64,000 nucleotides of DNA from Nocardioides lacusdianchii (GTDB lineage: Bacteria > Actinomycetota > Actinomycetes > Propionibacteriales > Nocardioidaceae): positions 1 to 64,000 of the forward strand of contig NZ_JADHZD010000020.1 of the NCBI RefSeq assembly GCF_020102855.1, given 5' to 3'. Shown here piece by piece: positions 17,164-25,627 of the stretch. Under the pieces are notes generated by a model. The model made no database searches and was not told where the DNA came from. It saw nothing but the letters and a program-made list of their open reading frames with translations. Position 1 is the first letter of the stretch. Each line of letters opens with the position of its first letter. The position numbers were made by a program, and so were the translations under genes.

Positions 17164-17813
17164 GGCCGGTTCTTCCCCCCTGAAATATCGACGACCCCGA
17201 AGATGAGCCAGTCGTAGCCGTCAGGCTGGCTGAGATAGATGGTTCGGAGCTGCGGCTTCTCGATCCACGGGTAACGAACAACGGGCTTCCCGTCCTGGGT
17301 GCCCACCACCTCGGTGTAGTCGACACACTGCCGAATCTGCACACCACTGCCGCTCTTCGTGACCGACTTGGCCTCCGACCAGTAGATCTCCGGTGTGCCA
17401 ACCGTCTTGACCTTGACCTGCTCGTAGGTCTGGAGCTGCTTGAACTGGTCCTGCCAGATCGGGTGCGGGAAGTACTCCTTGAACAACTTCTCCGCAGCTG
17501 GGGTCGCTTCGCCCTTGGCCCAGATCGGTTCAACACGCGCTTCGTACTCCTCCCACCTCTGGAGGGCCGCGTCGTAGGCCTCGAGCTGCGCCGGCTTGAA
17601 CTTGGCGCGCCAGGCGTCGGGGTCCTTCGTGGGGGTGGCCGTGGGTGTTTCGGTGGGCGTGGAGGTGATGGTCTCCGGTGGAAGGGTCGTCTCGGGCTCC
17701 TCGCCGCCGCCATTGCAGGCGCTCGCCACGAGGGCGACCGCGAGGACCCCGGCGGTCAGTGCAGTGGTGGTGCGCCGGCGCATGCGGTGGCCTGTGTAGT
17801 CGTGGCGGGTCAT
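17151..17813 (-). CDS. Predicted lipoprotein, first gene of the pilus/transfer train
   Basis: 220 aa from the ATG at 17813, with AGGAGG six bases upstream. A basic start precedes a hydrophobic stretch ending in a lipobox (LAVALVASAC) with Cys near residue 33. A Thr/Pro-rich spacer follows, then a ~150-residue extracellular domain with Trp and Tyr residues (DAWRAKFKPAQLEAYDAALQRW). The function is unknown. As the first gene of the minus-strand train it may be a surface component or an assembly factor of the Tad apparatus. Confidence 0.75.
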   Translation of the reverse strand: MTRHDYTGHRMRRRTTTALTAGVLAVALVASACNGGGEEPETTLPPETITSTPTETPTATPTKDPDAWRAKFKPAQLEAYDAALQRWEEYEARVEPIWAKGEATPAAEKLFKEYFPHPIWQDQFKQLQTYEQVKVKTVGTPEIYWSEAKSVTKSGSGVQIRQCVDYTEVVGTQDGKPVVRYPWIEKPQLRTIYLSQPDGYDWLIFGVVDISGGKNRPCTP

Positions 17814-17917
17814 GGCGTCCTCCTGGTGTCCCGAGCCGTCTCAGGTGTGACCGAGACGGTGCGCGGGATTCGGAGCCCTCGGGCGGCATGCCCCTGGGCT
17901 GTTGCTGTCAACGTGAA

Positions 17918-17956
17918 GGCCGCGTGACCCACTGGGGGAATGTGGGTCACGCGGCC
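17918..17956. promoter_or_regulatory. Perfect 14-bp inverted repeat upstream of the pilus/transfer train
   Basis: GGCCGCGTGACCCA (17918-17931) and TGGGTCACGCGGCC (17943-17956) are exact inverted copies around an 11-bp loop, about 105 bp upstream of the first gene of the minus-strand train. There is no T-run on either side. It may be an operator for a dimeric regulator of this 17.6-kb unit or a strong RNA hairpin in its leader. A terminator for plus-strand transcripts is also possible. Confidence 0.55.
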
Positions 17957-18514
17957 ACTGTCCGCGAGCGTGGCGCTCGGGTTCGCCGCGCCGCGGGTCC
18001 GTCGACTCACGGCGACGGAGATTTGGTTGCAACTGCGCCGGTGGACGTCCGGGGCATTTGCATCGAAGCCGGTGGGGATGGCCTGGGGGCCTGTCCTCTC
18101 CACCGCCCCCACGCGCGACCTGGCTGAGCGGTAGGTCTGGAGCCGGGGGGTTTGGCGCGCATGCAGAAAGGGCCGCCGAACGCGGCCGCTCCCCCGTCGC
18201 AGGTTCATCCCGGCCAGCCTCCCGGCGGGAGTGCCCAGGATGGCGAATCGAACGGTCCCCATCTGCGCCCTAGGCCGGTCCAACGGTGGGCATGCCAGAG
18301 CATGGGCCGACGCTGACTGCGTACTCCCCCGTGCTGTGTCCATGTGGATCGACGCTCCCGAGCGGTAGATCTGGCGACATTGTTGCGGATCGTGGAGGAC
18401 CTCCGCACCTGTCATGTCCACATAGGCAACCGCCGGGGCCGCAGTTCGGACACCAGGTGCCCCGGTTCCTGCAGCGAGGCCTTCCCAGACAGTCCACGGT
18501 GGTTGACTCACGCT
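17957..18514. other. Intergenic region between the transfer train and the regulator gene
   Basis: About 560 bp between divergent genes. The reading frames that cross it have biased, low-quality composition and no ribosome sites, so I call no gene. Together with the flanking palindromes at 17918 and 18515 it is probably the control region of both the pilus/transfer train (leftward) and the regulator/replication genes (rightward). Confidence 0.45.
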
Positions 18515-18548
18515 ACAATCGTGGATTGTCAATCGTGGATTGTCAATC
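18515..18548 (+). promoter_or_regulatory. Tandem palindromic operators overlapping a promoter
   Basis: ACAATCGTGGATTGT (18515-18529) is an ACAATC/GATTGT palindrome. The 14-bp unit CAATCGTGGATTGT is repeated head-to-tail at 18516-18529 and 18530-18543, then CAATCA begins a third partial copy. TACAAT at 18514-18519 resembles a -10 box overlapping the first copy, about 85 bp upstream of the winged-helix gene. The layout fits autoregulation by that protein. Confidence 0.6.
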
Positions 18549-18602
18549 AGTCTGTGAGGTGTCACCGGGCATGCCGACTGCCGAGGACGGCACAATGCGT
18601 TC

Positions 18603-18923
18603 GTGCCGAAACGTCTCAGCATCGCGGTCCCCACGCCTATGAGCGTGTACGCCGCGACCCAGGCGTTTGGGAGTGAACTGCGTGTTCACCTCATCCACTA
18701 CTACGCCAGCCATCCGGGCCGTCAGATCGACGCCGTCCGCGCGCTGGGGGTGGAACGCGCCGTTGTCTCACTCAACACCCGAGCTCTGATTGAAACGGGC
18801 GTCCTCACGGTGGACGAGGACAAGGTCTACTCGATCGACCAAGACAGGCTCGACGAGCTGCTGGATGCGCTTCGACGCTTCGGCGAGCCCGAGAAGCCGA
18901 ACGAGCCTCCGCGACACGGGTAG
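18603..18923 (+). CDS. Small winged-helix transcriptional regulator (ArsR-like fold)
   Basis: 106 aa from a GTG start; an ATG at 18639 would remove 12 residues. The core reads FGSELRVHLIHYYASHPG, then DAVRALGVERAVVSLNTRALIETGVL, then VDEDKVYSID. This is a helix-turn-helix followed by a two-stranded wing, as in ArsR/MarR-type regulators. No metal-binding cluster is visible. The tandem palindromes just upstream are its likely binding sites. Placed between the transfer train and the replication genes, it may control either or both. Confidence 0.65.
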   Translation: MPKRLSIAVPTPMSVYAATQAFGSELRVHLIHYYASHPGRQIDAVRALGVERAVVSLNTRALIETGVLTVDEDKVYSIDQDRLDELLDALRRFGEPEKPNEPPRHG

Positions 18924-19331
18924 TGAGCCGGCAGTCCCCTCTGGCCGTACGCGAAGACTCGACCCTGTCCGAACACCCCCGAGGCTGTCGTTGCGGCATC
19001 CGTCGGGTCGTGATGTGGGCGCTCGACCAACCGAGGCGGTCGACGCGCGGCAGGTCCACCTGGGCGGCCGTCCCACTCCCCCAGCCAACGAGTAGGAGCT
19101 CTCGGGGAGCCGTGATTGCCGACTTCACACCTGGTTGTCCGATCCAGCGTGCGCCCGGTTGCTCATAGGGTCATGCTCCGAGTTGCCGAAGGCTCCCTCA
19201 CGTGCAACCGCCGTCTCACCGTCCCGTCGAAGTCGACGGGCTCCGGGGCTGATGGCCCTCGGAGACATTTCCAGAAATCTCCTCGGCGTGGCGTCGGAGT
19301 GGCAAGCGAACCCTGCGGCAATATCTCCAGC
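18924..19331. other. 408-bp gap between regulator and small basic-protein gene
   Basis: No ORF here is convincing: the reading frame that enters the next gene from upstream (to 19116) has no ribosome site and biased composition. I see no obvious promoter or long inverted repeat. It may carry the promoter of the gene at 19332. Confidence 0.35.
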
Positions 19332-19757
19332 ATGGATACCCAGCGCGCGATGAAGCGAAAGCCTGCCGGGCGACCCTCCAAGGGCAAGCGCCACGGCTTC
19401 CTTGTCAAACTCTCACCGGAGAAGGTCGGCCACGTCCAACTCATCGCTCACGTCACTGACGACCGCCCCTACGGGGAAGTCGCCGAGGCCGTCACGGCTG
19501 ACGCCCTCCGCGTGAGCCGAGACGAGCTGGTCACCAAGCTGTCGACCTTCACCCCGTTCAAGGGAGAGCGCAAGCCGCTCAAGTTCCAGTTGCCGATGGC
19601 CCAAGCCGAGGTCATCTTCGACCTCGCCACGACGACTGGCCGCACCTACCAGGACGTCCTCGAGTACCTACTAGGCGAAGGACTCAAGCAGTACGACATC
19701 GAGGAGATGCACGCCTACATCGCTGAAGGACAGGGGATGCTCGACATCGCCGTCTGA
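19332..19757 (+). CDS. Small basic N-terminus protein, probable DNA-binding plasmid protein
   Basis: 141 aa from the ATG at 19332; another in-frame ATG lies at 19350. The N-terminus is Lys/Arg-rich (AMKRKPAGRPSKGKRHGF), then VKLSPEKVGHVQLIAHVTDDRPYGEVAEAV, a strand-helix-helix order like ribbon-helix-helix proteins. The C-terminal half (LPMAQAEVIFDLATTTGRTYQDVLEYLL) has a similar hydrophobic rhythm. The gene ends 30 bp before a strong terminator and stands just upstream of the replication protein, so it may be a copy-number or partition accessory factor. The function is inferred. Confidence 0.55.
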   Translation: MDTQRAMKRKPAGRPSKGKRHGFLVKLSPEKVGHVQLIAHVTDDRPYGEVAEAVTADALRVSRDELVTKLSTFTPFKGERKPLKFQLPMAQAEVIFDLATTTGRTYQDVLEYLLGEGLKQYDIEEMHAYIAEGQGMLDIAV

Positions 19758-19786
19758 CGCGATCGGGGCAGGACCCCGAGAATGTT

Positions 19787-19816
19787 GAAGGGCGACCGCG
19801 CCAACGGTCGCCCTTC
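19787..19816 (+). terminator. Strong 12-bp stem hairpin
   Basis: GAAGGGCGACCG (19787-19798) and CGGTCGCCCTTC (19805-19816) pair perfectly around a 6-base loop (CGCCAA). It lies 30 bp after the stop of the small basic-protein gene and before the replication gene. There is no clear T-run, as is common in high-GC actinobacteria. Confidence 0.75.
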
Positions 19817-19840
19817 GGAAAAGCAAAGCCCCAGTTCTCT

Positions 19841-22072
19841 GTGCAAGGAGATGGTTGGGATGGCTTCGTGCTGCCCACTCTAACATCGTCGCGCTCCAAC
19901 GACCCCGAAGAAGTCGACGGCGTTTCCGCCGTGTCGGCTGGTTCACGCCCAACTGCGGTGTCGCCTGCCCAAGCCCTGACGGCGCTCGATGAATGGCTCT
20001 TCTCCCCCACCGAATGGCACGCCCTCGGCTCTTCGAGCAACGACAGGTTGCCGATCGCGATCCCATCCCTCCAGGCCGGGATCGGGCTCGTCGGCAAGGG
20101 CAACGTCACGGCCATCTTCGGCCGGCTGCGTGAAGGCGCACTCGCCGTCGACATCGACCAACCCGGAGACTTCGGCTATCTGATCCGCGACGAGATCGTC
20201 GACTGGCTCCAGCGAAGCGACATCTGGCACTTGGTGCGACCCTCAGGCGGCGCCGACGGCCGGTTTCACATCTTCACCGCTCCCCGCGCGCGATGCGACG
20301 AGGTGAAGGAGTTCGTGGCGGCCAAGCGCGACGAACTGGGTCTGACCCACAACGACCTCAACGCCCGTACCTCCGTACGCCCGTTGTCCTCCCCGCACCG
20401 TTCCGGTGCGGTCACACGGCCGACCGGAGACCTGCGAGACGCCCTCCGCCGGCTCAAGCAGGTTCTCCCCCACGCACCCGAACTCGTTCTCGGGCGGCCA
20501 CCACGCCGCAAAGCCCCACCGAAGCGTCGAACATCAACCCAGCACGCCGGCGCTGACGTCGCTGCGCTGACGCTCCAACGCCACCGACGCCACATCAGCC
20601 CCCAGTGGCGCCGCTATCTGCTCACGGGGGACACATCAGCCCTCGGTAGCTACCGGCCAGTCGACGGCACCCTCTCCTTGCCTGAACTCGGCCTGACCCG
20701 CGAACTGGTGTGGGCAATCGGCGACGCTGACCTCGCCTGGCAGCTGATCCGTGAGTCGCACCCCGCTGCCATGGTGAAGGCTCGAGCACGAGGTCGCGAA
20801 TGGTGGACCACCTACGTGTGGAACCCATCGGTCGAAGCCGCCGAGGCGTTCTCCCCCACACCCGCTCAACAGTCCCCCCGACAGCCATCCGCTCAGATCG
20901 CTGCCGCAATCGCCGCCGCACGCGGCCAACTCAGGGACCTCATGTGGACCCAAACGCCGCGATCACGCCCGGCACTCCTCCTGGTCGGGCACCACGTTCT
21001 TGACCGCATGCTCGCCACCACGTCACTCCGGGTGCCATGCCCCGAACGCGACCTAGTCAAAGACACCGGGATCACGGACCGCAAGACCATCCGAGTCGCA
21101 CTCCGGCTGATGAACGGCACGATCGGGCGACTCCACACCGACTGCCTGTCCTACAGCGAACGGGACTCGACCAGTTTCGAGTTCGAGATCGATGCCGTCG
21201 AGGCGTGCAGCCAAATCCCCCCACCTAGATTTCACACACCCCCCACCCCTCGCGGCCTCTGGCAAACCCTCCCCCGCGCCTCCCACACCCTCTGGCGGAC
21301 CCTGCTGGCGCAAGAGACCCCCCTGCCCCTGCCCGAACTCACTACTGAAGCCGGCCTGGTGAACAGCAGGGACACTGCCCCCACCCGAAGCAACCTCGCC
21401 GCAGCGCGACGAGCGGCGATCGCGCTGGCCCAGGCCGGCTTGGCGCGCGTCGACGAACAAGGACACTGGTGCGCCGCGGCCGGCCCCCGTTCCGTCCGCG
21501 TCGAAGAACGTGCCCAGCAGGCCTACGTTCGCCTTGAAACCCAGATCGAAGCCGAGCGCGCGGCATACCGGAGTCAGCAAACCTCCGACTGGTCGGCGCA
21601 GCGAGCTCGCGCACTCAAGGCACAGAAGGCCAAGGAGCGGGCCTGGTGGGAGGAGCTGTCCCCAGCGGAACGGGGCCAGCGTCGAGCGCGCTGGGGCGCG
21701 ACGTTCGAGAAGCTGACCATCAGCAAGCAAGCCCAAGTCAAGGCGAGGCTTGCACGCTCGCGGATCGCGGCTGGAGGCAAAGAGTCCGAACACCACCAGG
21801 CTTGGATGAACAGTCTCTCGCCCGACGCATTCCTGCAAAGATCCCTCGATCGCAGGGCCCGCTTCGAGAAGCTTGGGCGCGAGGAGCGCGGCCTGGCGGT
21901 ATCAGCCTGGGCACGACATCGTGCCGAGTTCGGGCTTCCCGCTCCCACCGCAGTGCCATCGCCACAGGAGGCGCCCTGGGGCGACTCGGTCCAGATCCGA
22001 GATCAACTCTTCCTGGAACGGCAACTCGAGCTCACCCATCCAGCTGCCCTGGCCACGCGAGCAGCGGGATGA
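19841..22072 (+). CDS. PrimPol-like replication initiator/primase (probable plasmid Rep)
   Basis: 743 aa from GTG 19841; a GTG at 19868 is another possible start. Residues ~85-150 contain LAVDIDQPGDFGYLIRDEI and WHLVRPSGGADGRFHIF, an hDhD motif followed by a basic-Gly loop and an HhF strand. That matches the AEP/PrimPol catalytic layout (D-x-D, then His). The middle third resembles an HTH initiation region (ERDLVKDTGITDRKTIRVALRLM). The long C-terminus is Arg/Ala/Gln-rich helix. The location before a repeat-rich gap and parAB supports a replication role. The catalytic assignment is pattern-based. Confidence 0.65.
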   Translation: MQGDGWDGFVLPTLTSSRSNDPEEVDGVSAVSAGSRPTAVSPAQALTALDEWLFSPTEWHALGSSSNDRLPIAIPSLQAGIGLVGKGNVTAIFGRLREGALAVDIDQPGDFGYLIRDEIVDWLQRSDIWHLVRPSGGADGRFHIFTAPRARCDEVKEFVAAKRDELGLTHNDLNARTSVRPLSSPHRSGAVTRPTGDLRDALRRLKQVLPHAPELVLGRPPRRKAPPKRRTSTQHAGADVAALTLQRHRRHISPQWRRYLLTGDTSALGSYRPVDGTLSLPELGLTRELVWAIGDADLAWQLIRESHPAAMVKARARGREWWTTYVWNPSVEAAEAFSPTPAQQSPRQPSAQIAAAIAAARGQLRDLMWTQTPRSRPALLLVGHHVLDRMLATTSLRVPCPERDLVKDTGITDRKTIRVALRLMNGTIGRLHTDCLSYSERDSTSFEFEIDAVEACSQIPPPRFHTPPTPRGLWQTLPRASHTLWRTLLAQETPLPLPELTTEAGLVNSRDTAPTRSNLAAARRAAIALAQAGLARVDEQGHWCAAAGPRSVRVEERAQQAYVRLETQIEAERAAYRSQQTSDWSAQRARALKAQKAKERAWWEELSPAERGQRRARWGATFEKLTISKQAQVKARLARSRIAAGGKESEHHQAWMNSLSPDAFLQRSLDRRARFEKLGREERGLAVSAWARHRAEFGLPAPTAVPSPQEAPWGDSVQIRDQLFLERQLELTHPAALATRAAG

Positions 22073-22530
22073 CAGCCCATGCACCACACGCGTCTCTGGG
22101 GCCCGTCATTCCCCGTCGACGGACCCCGGGCTCGCCGACGAGCCACAAGGGCGTCAGAACGTCTCTGACAGCCCTCCTAGTGTGCTGCGGAGATCCCGCA
22201 TCACCCCCGACCAAGCCTCAGTCCTCATAGAGCAGGCGCCCTGGCGTTCTCCGCTATCCGTCCGGTAACGCGCCGGTAGGCACCCCGGTACCGGACACAT
22301 AGCCCACGCGCTAACGGGAGCCGTACCAAACACGGCAAACCACACGTACTCCACCGATATGCCAATCACAACGGAGAACTACGGCCTCGGTACGCTCCCC
22401 GCTACGAGAGTCCCTACGCGCGAACGTACGAGCCCGGTAGTCCACACCTACGGGCCTAATACCCAAAACACACGGGGCACGTAAGCGTGTCGTAACGGGT
22501 CCGACACCGGGGACGTGCAGAATCTCTCGC
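22073..22530. repeat. Repeat-rich 458-bp gap: candidate origin or partition site
   Basis: Between the Rep-like gene and parA there is no good ORF. The hexamer CCGGTA occurs at 22262, 22273 and 22285, spaced 11 and 12 bp, i.e. about one helical turn, and again at 22434. GTAC, TACG and TAACG words recur throughout 22285-22500. Regular spacing on one DNA face is typical of iterons or of ParB-type binding sites. The region is also less GC-biased than the genes around it. Confidence 0.5.
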
Positions 22531-23454
22531 ATGAGCGAACTGTCTCGAGTAGTCGTCTTCGCCACCGGCAAAGGTGGAACCGGCAAGACGAGTTGCGCCG
22601 CCAACGTCGCGGGGCTCGCAGCCCAGGCCGGGATGAAGACGTTGCTGATCGACCTGGACTCTCAGGCCAACCTCGGCTACGACCTCGGATACGCCGACAG
22701 CCCCGCAGCCGACAACGGCAAGTACCTGGTCAAGACCCTCTTCAACGGAGAGCAGTCCCTGGCGCCGGTCCTGGAGGCAGTGAGGCCCAACCTCGACGTC
22801 ATCCCCGGCGGCAGCGAGCTCGACGAGCTCGAAGAGATCGTGCTGGCCCGCCAACGCCGTGGACTGGAAGGCCGCACCATCCTCCGCGACGCACTGCGCG
22901 GCATCGAAGACGACTACGCGCTCATCATCATCGACACACCGCCATCACGTCGCTCCGCCCTCGTACAGCTGGCACTTGCGGCAGCTCGTTGGATCGTGAT
23001 CCCGACAAAGTCGGACCGAGCCAGCATCAAGGGCCTCAGTGTTCTCGCCGAGCAGGTCGTCGCGATTCGCGAGGTCAACCCCGAGATCGACGTTCTGGGT
23101 GCAGTGCTCTTCGGCATGGGATCGGCTGCCACCGTACGCCGCCGCTTCGCTGCAGAGGACGTCCGGACCGTCCTAGGAGACTCCACCCTCCTGTTCGAGT
23201 CGATCATCCGCCACGCCGAGGCCGCCGCAGACGACGGGCGAGAGAAGGGCAAACTCATCTACGAGCTGGCAGAGGTCGTCCACAACGCCGAGCCGTACTG
23301 GAAGGCCCTCAAGGAAGGCCGTAGCCAGTCCCGCATCGCCGGCTCGGCACCAGCCCTCGCCGAGGACTACGTGCTGCTCACCGACGAACTCCTCAAGCGC
23401 ATCGGGGCGGCCGAGGAAGCCGAAGCCACGCAAAACCAGGCGGCGACGGCATGA
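22531..23454 (+). CDS. parA: ParA-family partition ATPase
   Basis: 307 aa. The deviant Walker A motif is at residues ~12-19 (ATGKGGTGKTS), with both signature lysines. Walker A' is LLIDLDSQANLGYDLG, Walker B is YALIIIDTPPSRR, and the C-terminal part is helical. ParA uses ATP-dependent DNA binding to move plasmid copies to opposite cell halves through its ParB partner. There is no N-terminal HTH, so autoregulation would come from the partner gene. It overlaps the next gene by 4 bp (ATGA), the typical parAB arrangement. Confidence 0.93.
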   Translation: MSELSRVVVFATGKGGTGKTSCAANVAGLAAQAGMKTLLIDLDSQANLGYDLGYADSPAADNGKYLVKTLFNGEQSLAPVLEAVRPNLDVIPGGSELDELEEIVLARQRRGLEGRTILRDALRGIEDDYALIIIDTPPSRRSALVQLALAAARWIVIPTKSDRASIKGLSVLAEQVVAIREVNPEIDVLGAVLFGMGSAATVRRRFAAEDVRTVLGDSTLLFESIIRHAEAAADDGREKGKLIYELAEVVHNAEPYWKALKEGRSQSRIAGSAPALAEDYVLLTDELLKRIGAAEEAEATQNQAATA

Positions 23455-24032
23455 GCGAGGAGCGAACCCCAATGGCACCCGCACTCGGGCTGGTCAAGGG
23501 ACGCCTCGACGCCTTGCCGCCCAAACGACGCAGCGAGCCTGAGAAGCGGGCGGCCTCGGTCGAACCCATGACGAGGGCCACGACGTCCGAGCAGACCACG
23601 GCACCAGATGCGCCGACACCTCGAACCCCAAAGGAACCGAGAACAAAGAAGCCGGCGCGCACCAAGTCCCAGGACGCCACCGGCGGGATGAAGCGGACGA
23701 CACTGAGCCTCCCGCAGGACATCGTTGATCTCCTTACCGAACGCAGAAAGAACACACCCAAGATCTCCCAGGTCCAGCTCATCTTGAACAGCCTGGCAGC
23801 AACCCGGCACAGGCTGAAGGACCTCGTCGAGGCCGACAACGCCGGCATAGAGGGCAACGACCTGTTCCCCGTGACAAGCGCGACGAGAACGGTCGTGGGC
23901 AAGCGGACGACGATCAGCTTCGACACTGCAGAAGCGAACATGAAGATCATCGACGCCCTGGTTGAGAGCAGCGGAGCCAGCAGCCGCAGTCAACTCGTGC
24001 GGGTGGCGCTGCGCCACTGCTTGGCCGGCTGA
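23451..24032 (+). CDS. ParB-like centromere-binding protein with two ribbon-helix-helix segments
   Basis: 193 aa. The N-terminus is disordered and rich in Pro, Thr, Lys and Arg to about residue 80. Then MKRTTLSLPQDIVDLLTERR...SQVQLILNSLA has the strand-helix-helix pattern of RHH proteins. A second similar unit, KRTTISFDTAEANMKIIDALVESS...SRSQLVRVALRHCL, ends the protein. Most small RHH partition proteins have one such unit and dimerise; here two in one chain could form an intramolecular fold. Its coupling to parA gives its role. It contains no classical ParB HTH or CTPase motif. Confidence 0.8.
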   Translation: MSEERTPMAPALGLVKGRLDALPPKRRSEPEKRAASVEPMTRATTSEQTTAPDAPTPRTPKEPRTKKPARTKSQDATGGMKRTTLSLPQDIVDLLTERRKNTPKISQVQLILNSLAATRHRLKDLVEADNAGIEGNDLFPVTSATRTVVGKRTTISFDTAEANMKIIDALVESSGASSRSQLVRVALRHCLAG

Positions 24033-24122
24033 GGAGCGCGTGGGTCCTGCCAGGAATAGCTGTGGCCGCGGCCGCCGCTGGCCGGAGCCGTGGACCCGGC
24101 GCTAGGTCAAGGTCGATGGTGC

Positions 24123-25532
24123 TCAGAACTGTGGCGCGCCAAAGGTCGCCGGGCGGGCCACGGGAAAGGGCGATGGAGTCCTCGCGGACACGATCGGCGT
24201 CAGGCTCAGGGACTGCTGAAGTGCCATTCGTTGCAGGGAATGGGCGAATCGAGTGGCCGGCTCACTGGGGGACGGCATGTTGACCAGATCGGTCAGCGTG
24301 GTCTCCAGAGGCGAGCGTCGGGCGACTCGCCGTGGGCCGCCCTCGTAGCGCGGGTTGGCGTCGACGAGGTTGGTGTTGGTGCGCAGTACCTCTCGTCGGA
24401 GCGCTTTGCCGAGATTCTGGGTGGCGGCGTGGGTGGTCCGGGCCAACTCGAGCATCTGCGTAGGCCCAAGCCGGAGGTCGCCGTCATGGTCGAGCATGCG
24501 CGTGACCGCGGTGGTGAGTTCGGCCTGCTGCCATAACCGTCGCATGTTGGGCTCGGGGTGATCACGCACATCGACTAGGTGTGCGATCCGTGGCTGCAAC
24601 GCCGCCAGCACCTCAGCCCGATCGGCGAAGAATCCCGAGAAGCCTGAGATGCCAGTGTTGCGGTCAGCGGCACGAGCGAAGGCATCACAGAGAAACAGTT
24701 GGCTCGCGGTGATCTGGCGTGCCGCATCGGCGGTGATCTCGGGTGAACCGTCGTAGAACGCGTCGTGGGCGTGCATGGGCCTGAGGAACCGTGCAAGACG
24801 GCCCTGGGCTCGAGCGATGTCGCCGGGCTCGGAGACGAGAGCAACAGGTCGCACCAGCGTGGCTGAAGCGGTCCTGATGGGCCGCGGCGTGGCCTCGTCG
24901 GGACTGGCGGTCGTGGCATGCCACGTGGCCACCCGAGCGGCCTGGGAGAGCACCATGCGCTTCTCGTCGATGCCCATGAAGAAGCTCGGCCGGTGATGGG
25001 AGTTGAGGAGCCCGACCTCGTCGAGTCTCGCGTCCAACACCACCAGCGCTTCGAGACTGGTGGCGATGTCGCGCATCACCCACCAACCAGCACCGGGCTC
25101 GGTGGTCCAGGGCTGTTCGGCGGCAGCGGACAGGGCGTGGGAGGCCGACAGCATCTCGATCGCGGCGCTCCGCCACAGCTCGACAGTTTTGTCGCTCGAG
25201 GCGGGGGAGAGGGCCTCGGCGTGGGGCCGGTTCTCATCGAGAGGGAGGCAGGGGAGCGCGAAGGCGATGTTGTCGACCAGAGTCGCCAGGTGTTGGTCGA
25301 GGTCACCGAGCTTGAGCTTCGGACGCTTGGCCGGAAGATGATCGTCCGGGGGGAAGCTGGATTGTTGTCCGACGTCGTAGAGCCGCTGACGCAACGCATT
25401 GCCGATAGCTTCTCGACAATGCAGGAGCTGGTCAACGGCCTCGGCGTCGACGGGGATGTCGTCAACCTGGATGAGCGCGTTCAACGCGCGTGCGGCGTTC
25501 TCGGCGTGGTCGCCGTAGGTGGTGACGTTCAT
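24123..25532 (-). CDS. Unknown 469-aa accessory protein
   Basis: The gene runs convergently towards parAB. The protein is predicted mainly helical with many Ala, Leu and Arg residues; recognisable words are RSAAIEMLSASHALSAAAEQ and GWWVMRDIATSLEALVVLDARL. There is no signal peptide or membrane helix. The N-terminal MNVTTYGDHAENAARALNALIQVD resembles no family I know. A weak ribosome site leaves the start uncertain. It is followed upstream, 95 bp away, by a second unknown gene in the same direction. Confidence 0.6.
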   Translation of the reverse strand: MNVTTYGDHAENAARALNALIQVDDIPVDAEAVDQLLHCREAIGNALRQRLYDVGQQSSFPPDDHLPAKRPKLKLGDLDQHLATLVDNIAFALPCLPLDENRPHAEALSPASSDKTVELWRSAAIEMLSASHALSAAAEQPWTTEPGAGWWVMRDIATSLEALVVLDARLDEVGLLNSHHRPSFFMGIDEKRMVLSQAARVATWHATTASPDEATPRPIRTASATLVRPVALVSEPGDIARAQGRLARFLRPMHAHDAFYDGSPEITADAARQITASQLFLCDAFARAADRNTGISGFSGFFADRAEVLAALQPRIAHLVDVRDHPEPNMRRLWQQAELTTAVTRMLDHDGDLRLGPTQMLELARTTHAATQNLGKALRREVLRTNTNLVDANPRYEGGPRRVARRSPLETTLTDLVNMPSPSEPATRFAHSLQRMALQQSLSLTPIVSARTPSPFPVARPATFGAPQF

Positions 25533-25627
25533 CGCCTGGTCCGCGAACGATCGCCAGAGCGGTTCCGAGTCATACCCGCTACAGCAACCGCCGCGTCAGT
25601 GGATCGGACACCGGCCAGACTGAGTTG

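Noticed and set aside
18517..18548. Short tandem repeats at 18517 as a CRISPR or integron-like array
   Set aside because: Only two and a part copies with no spacers; the palindromic units fit operators.
17810..18634. 274-codon open frame on the minus strand upstream of the lipoprotein gene
   Set aside because: It has no ribosome site, has Arg/Pro/Thr-biased composition and crosses both palindromic control elements and the regulator's start.
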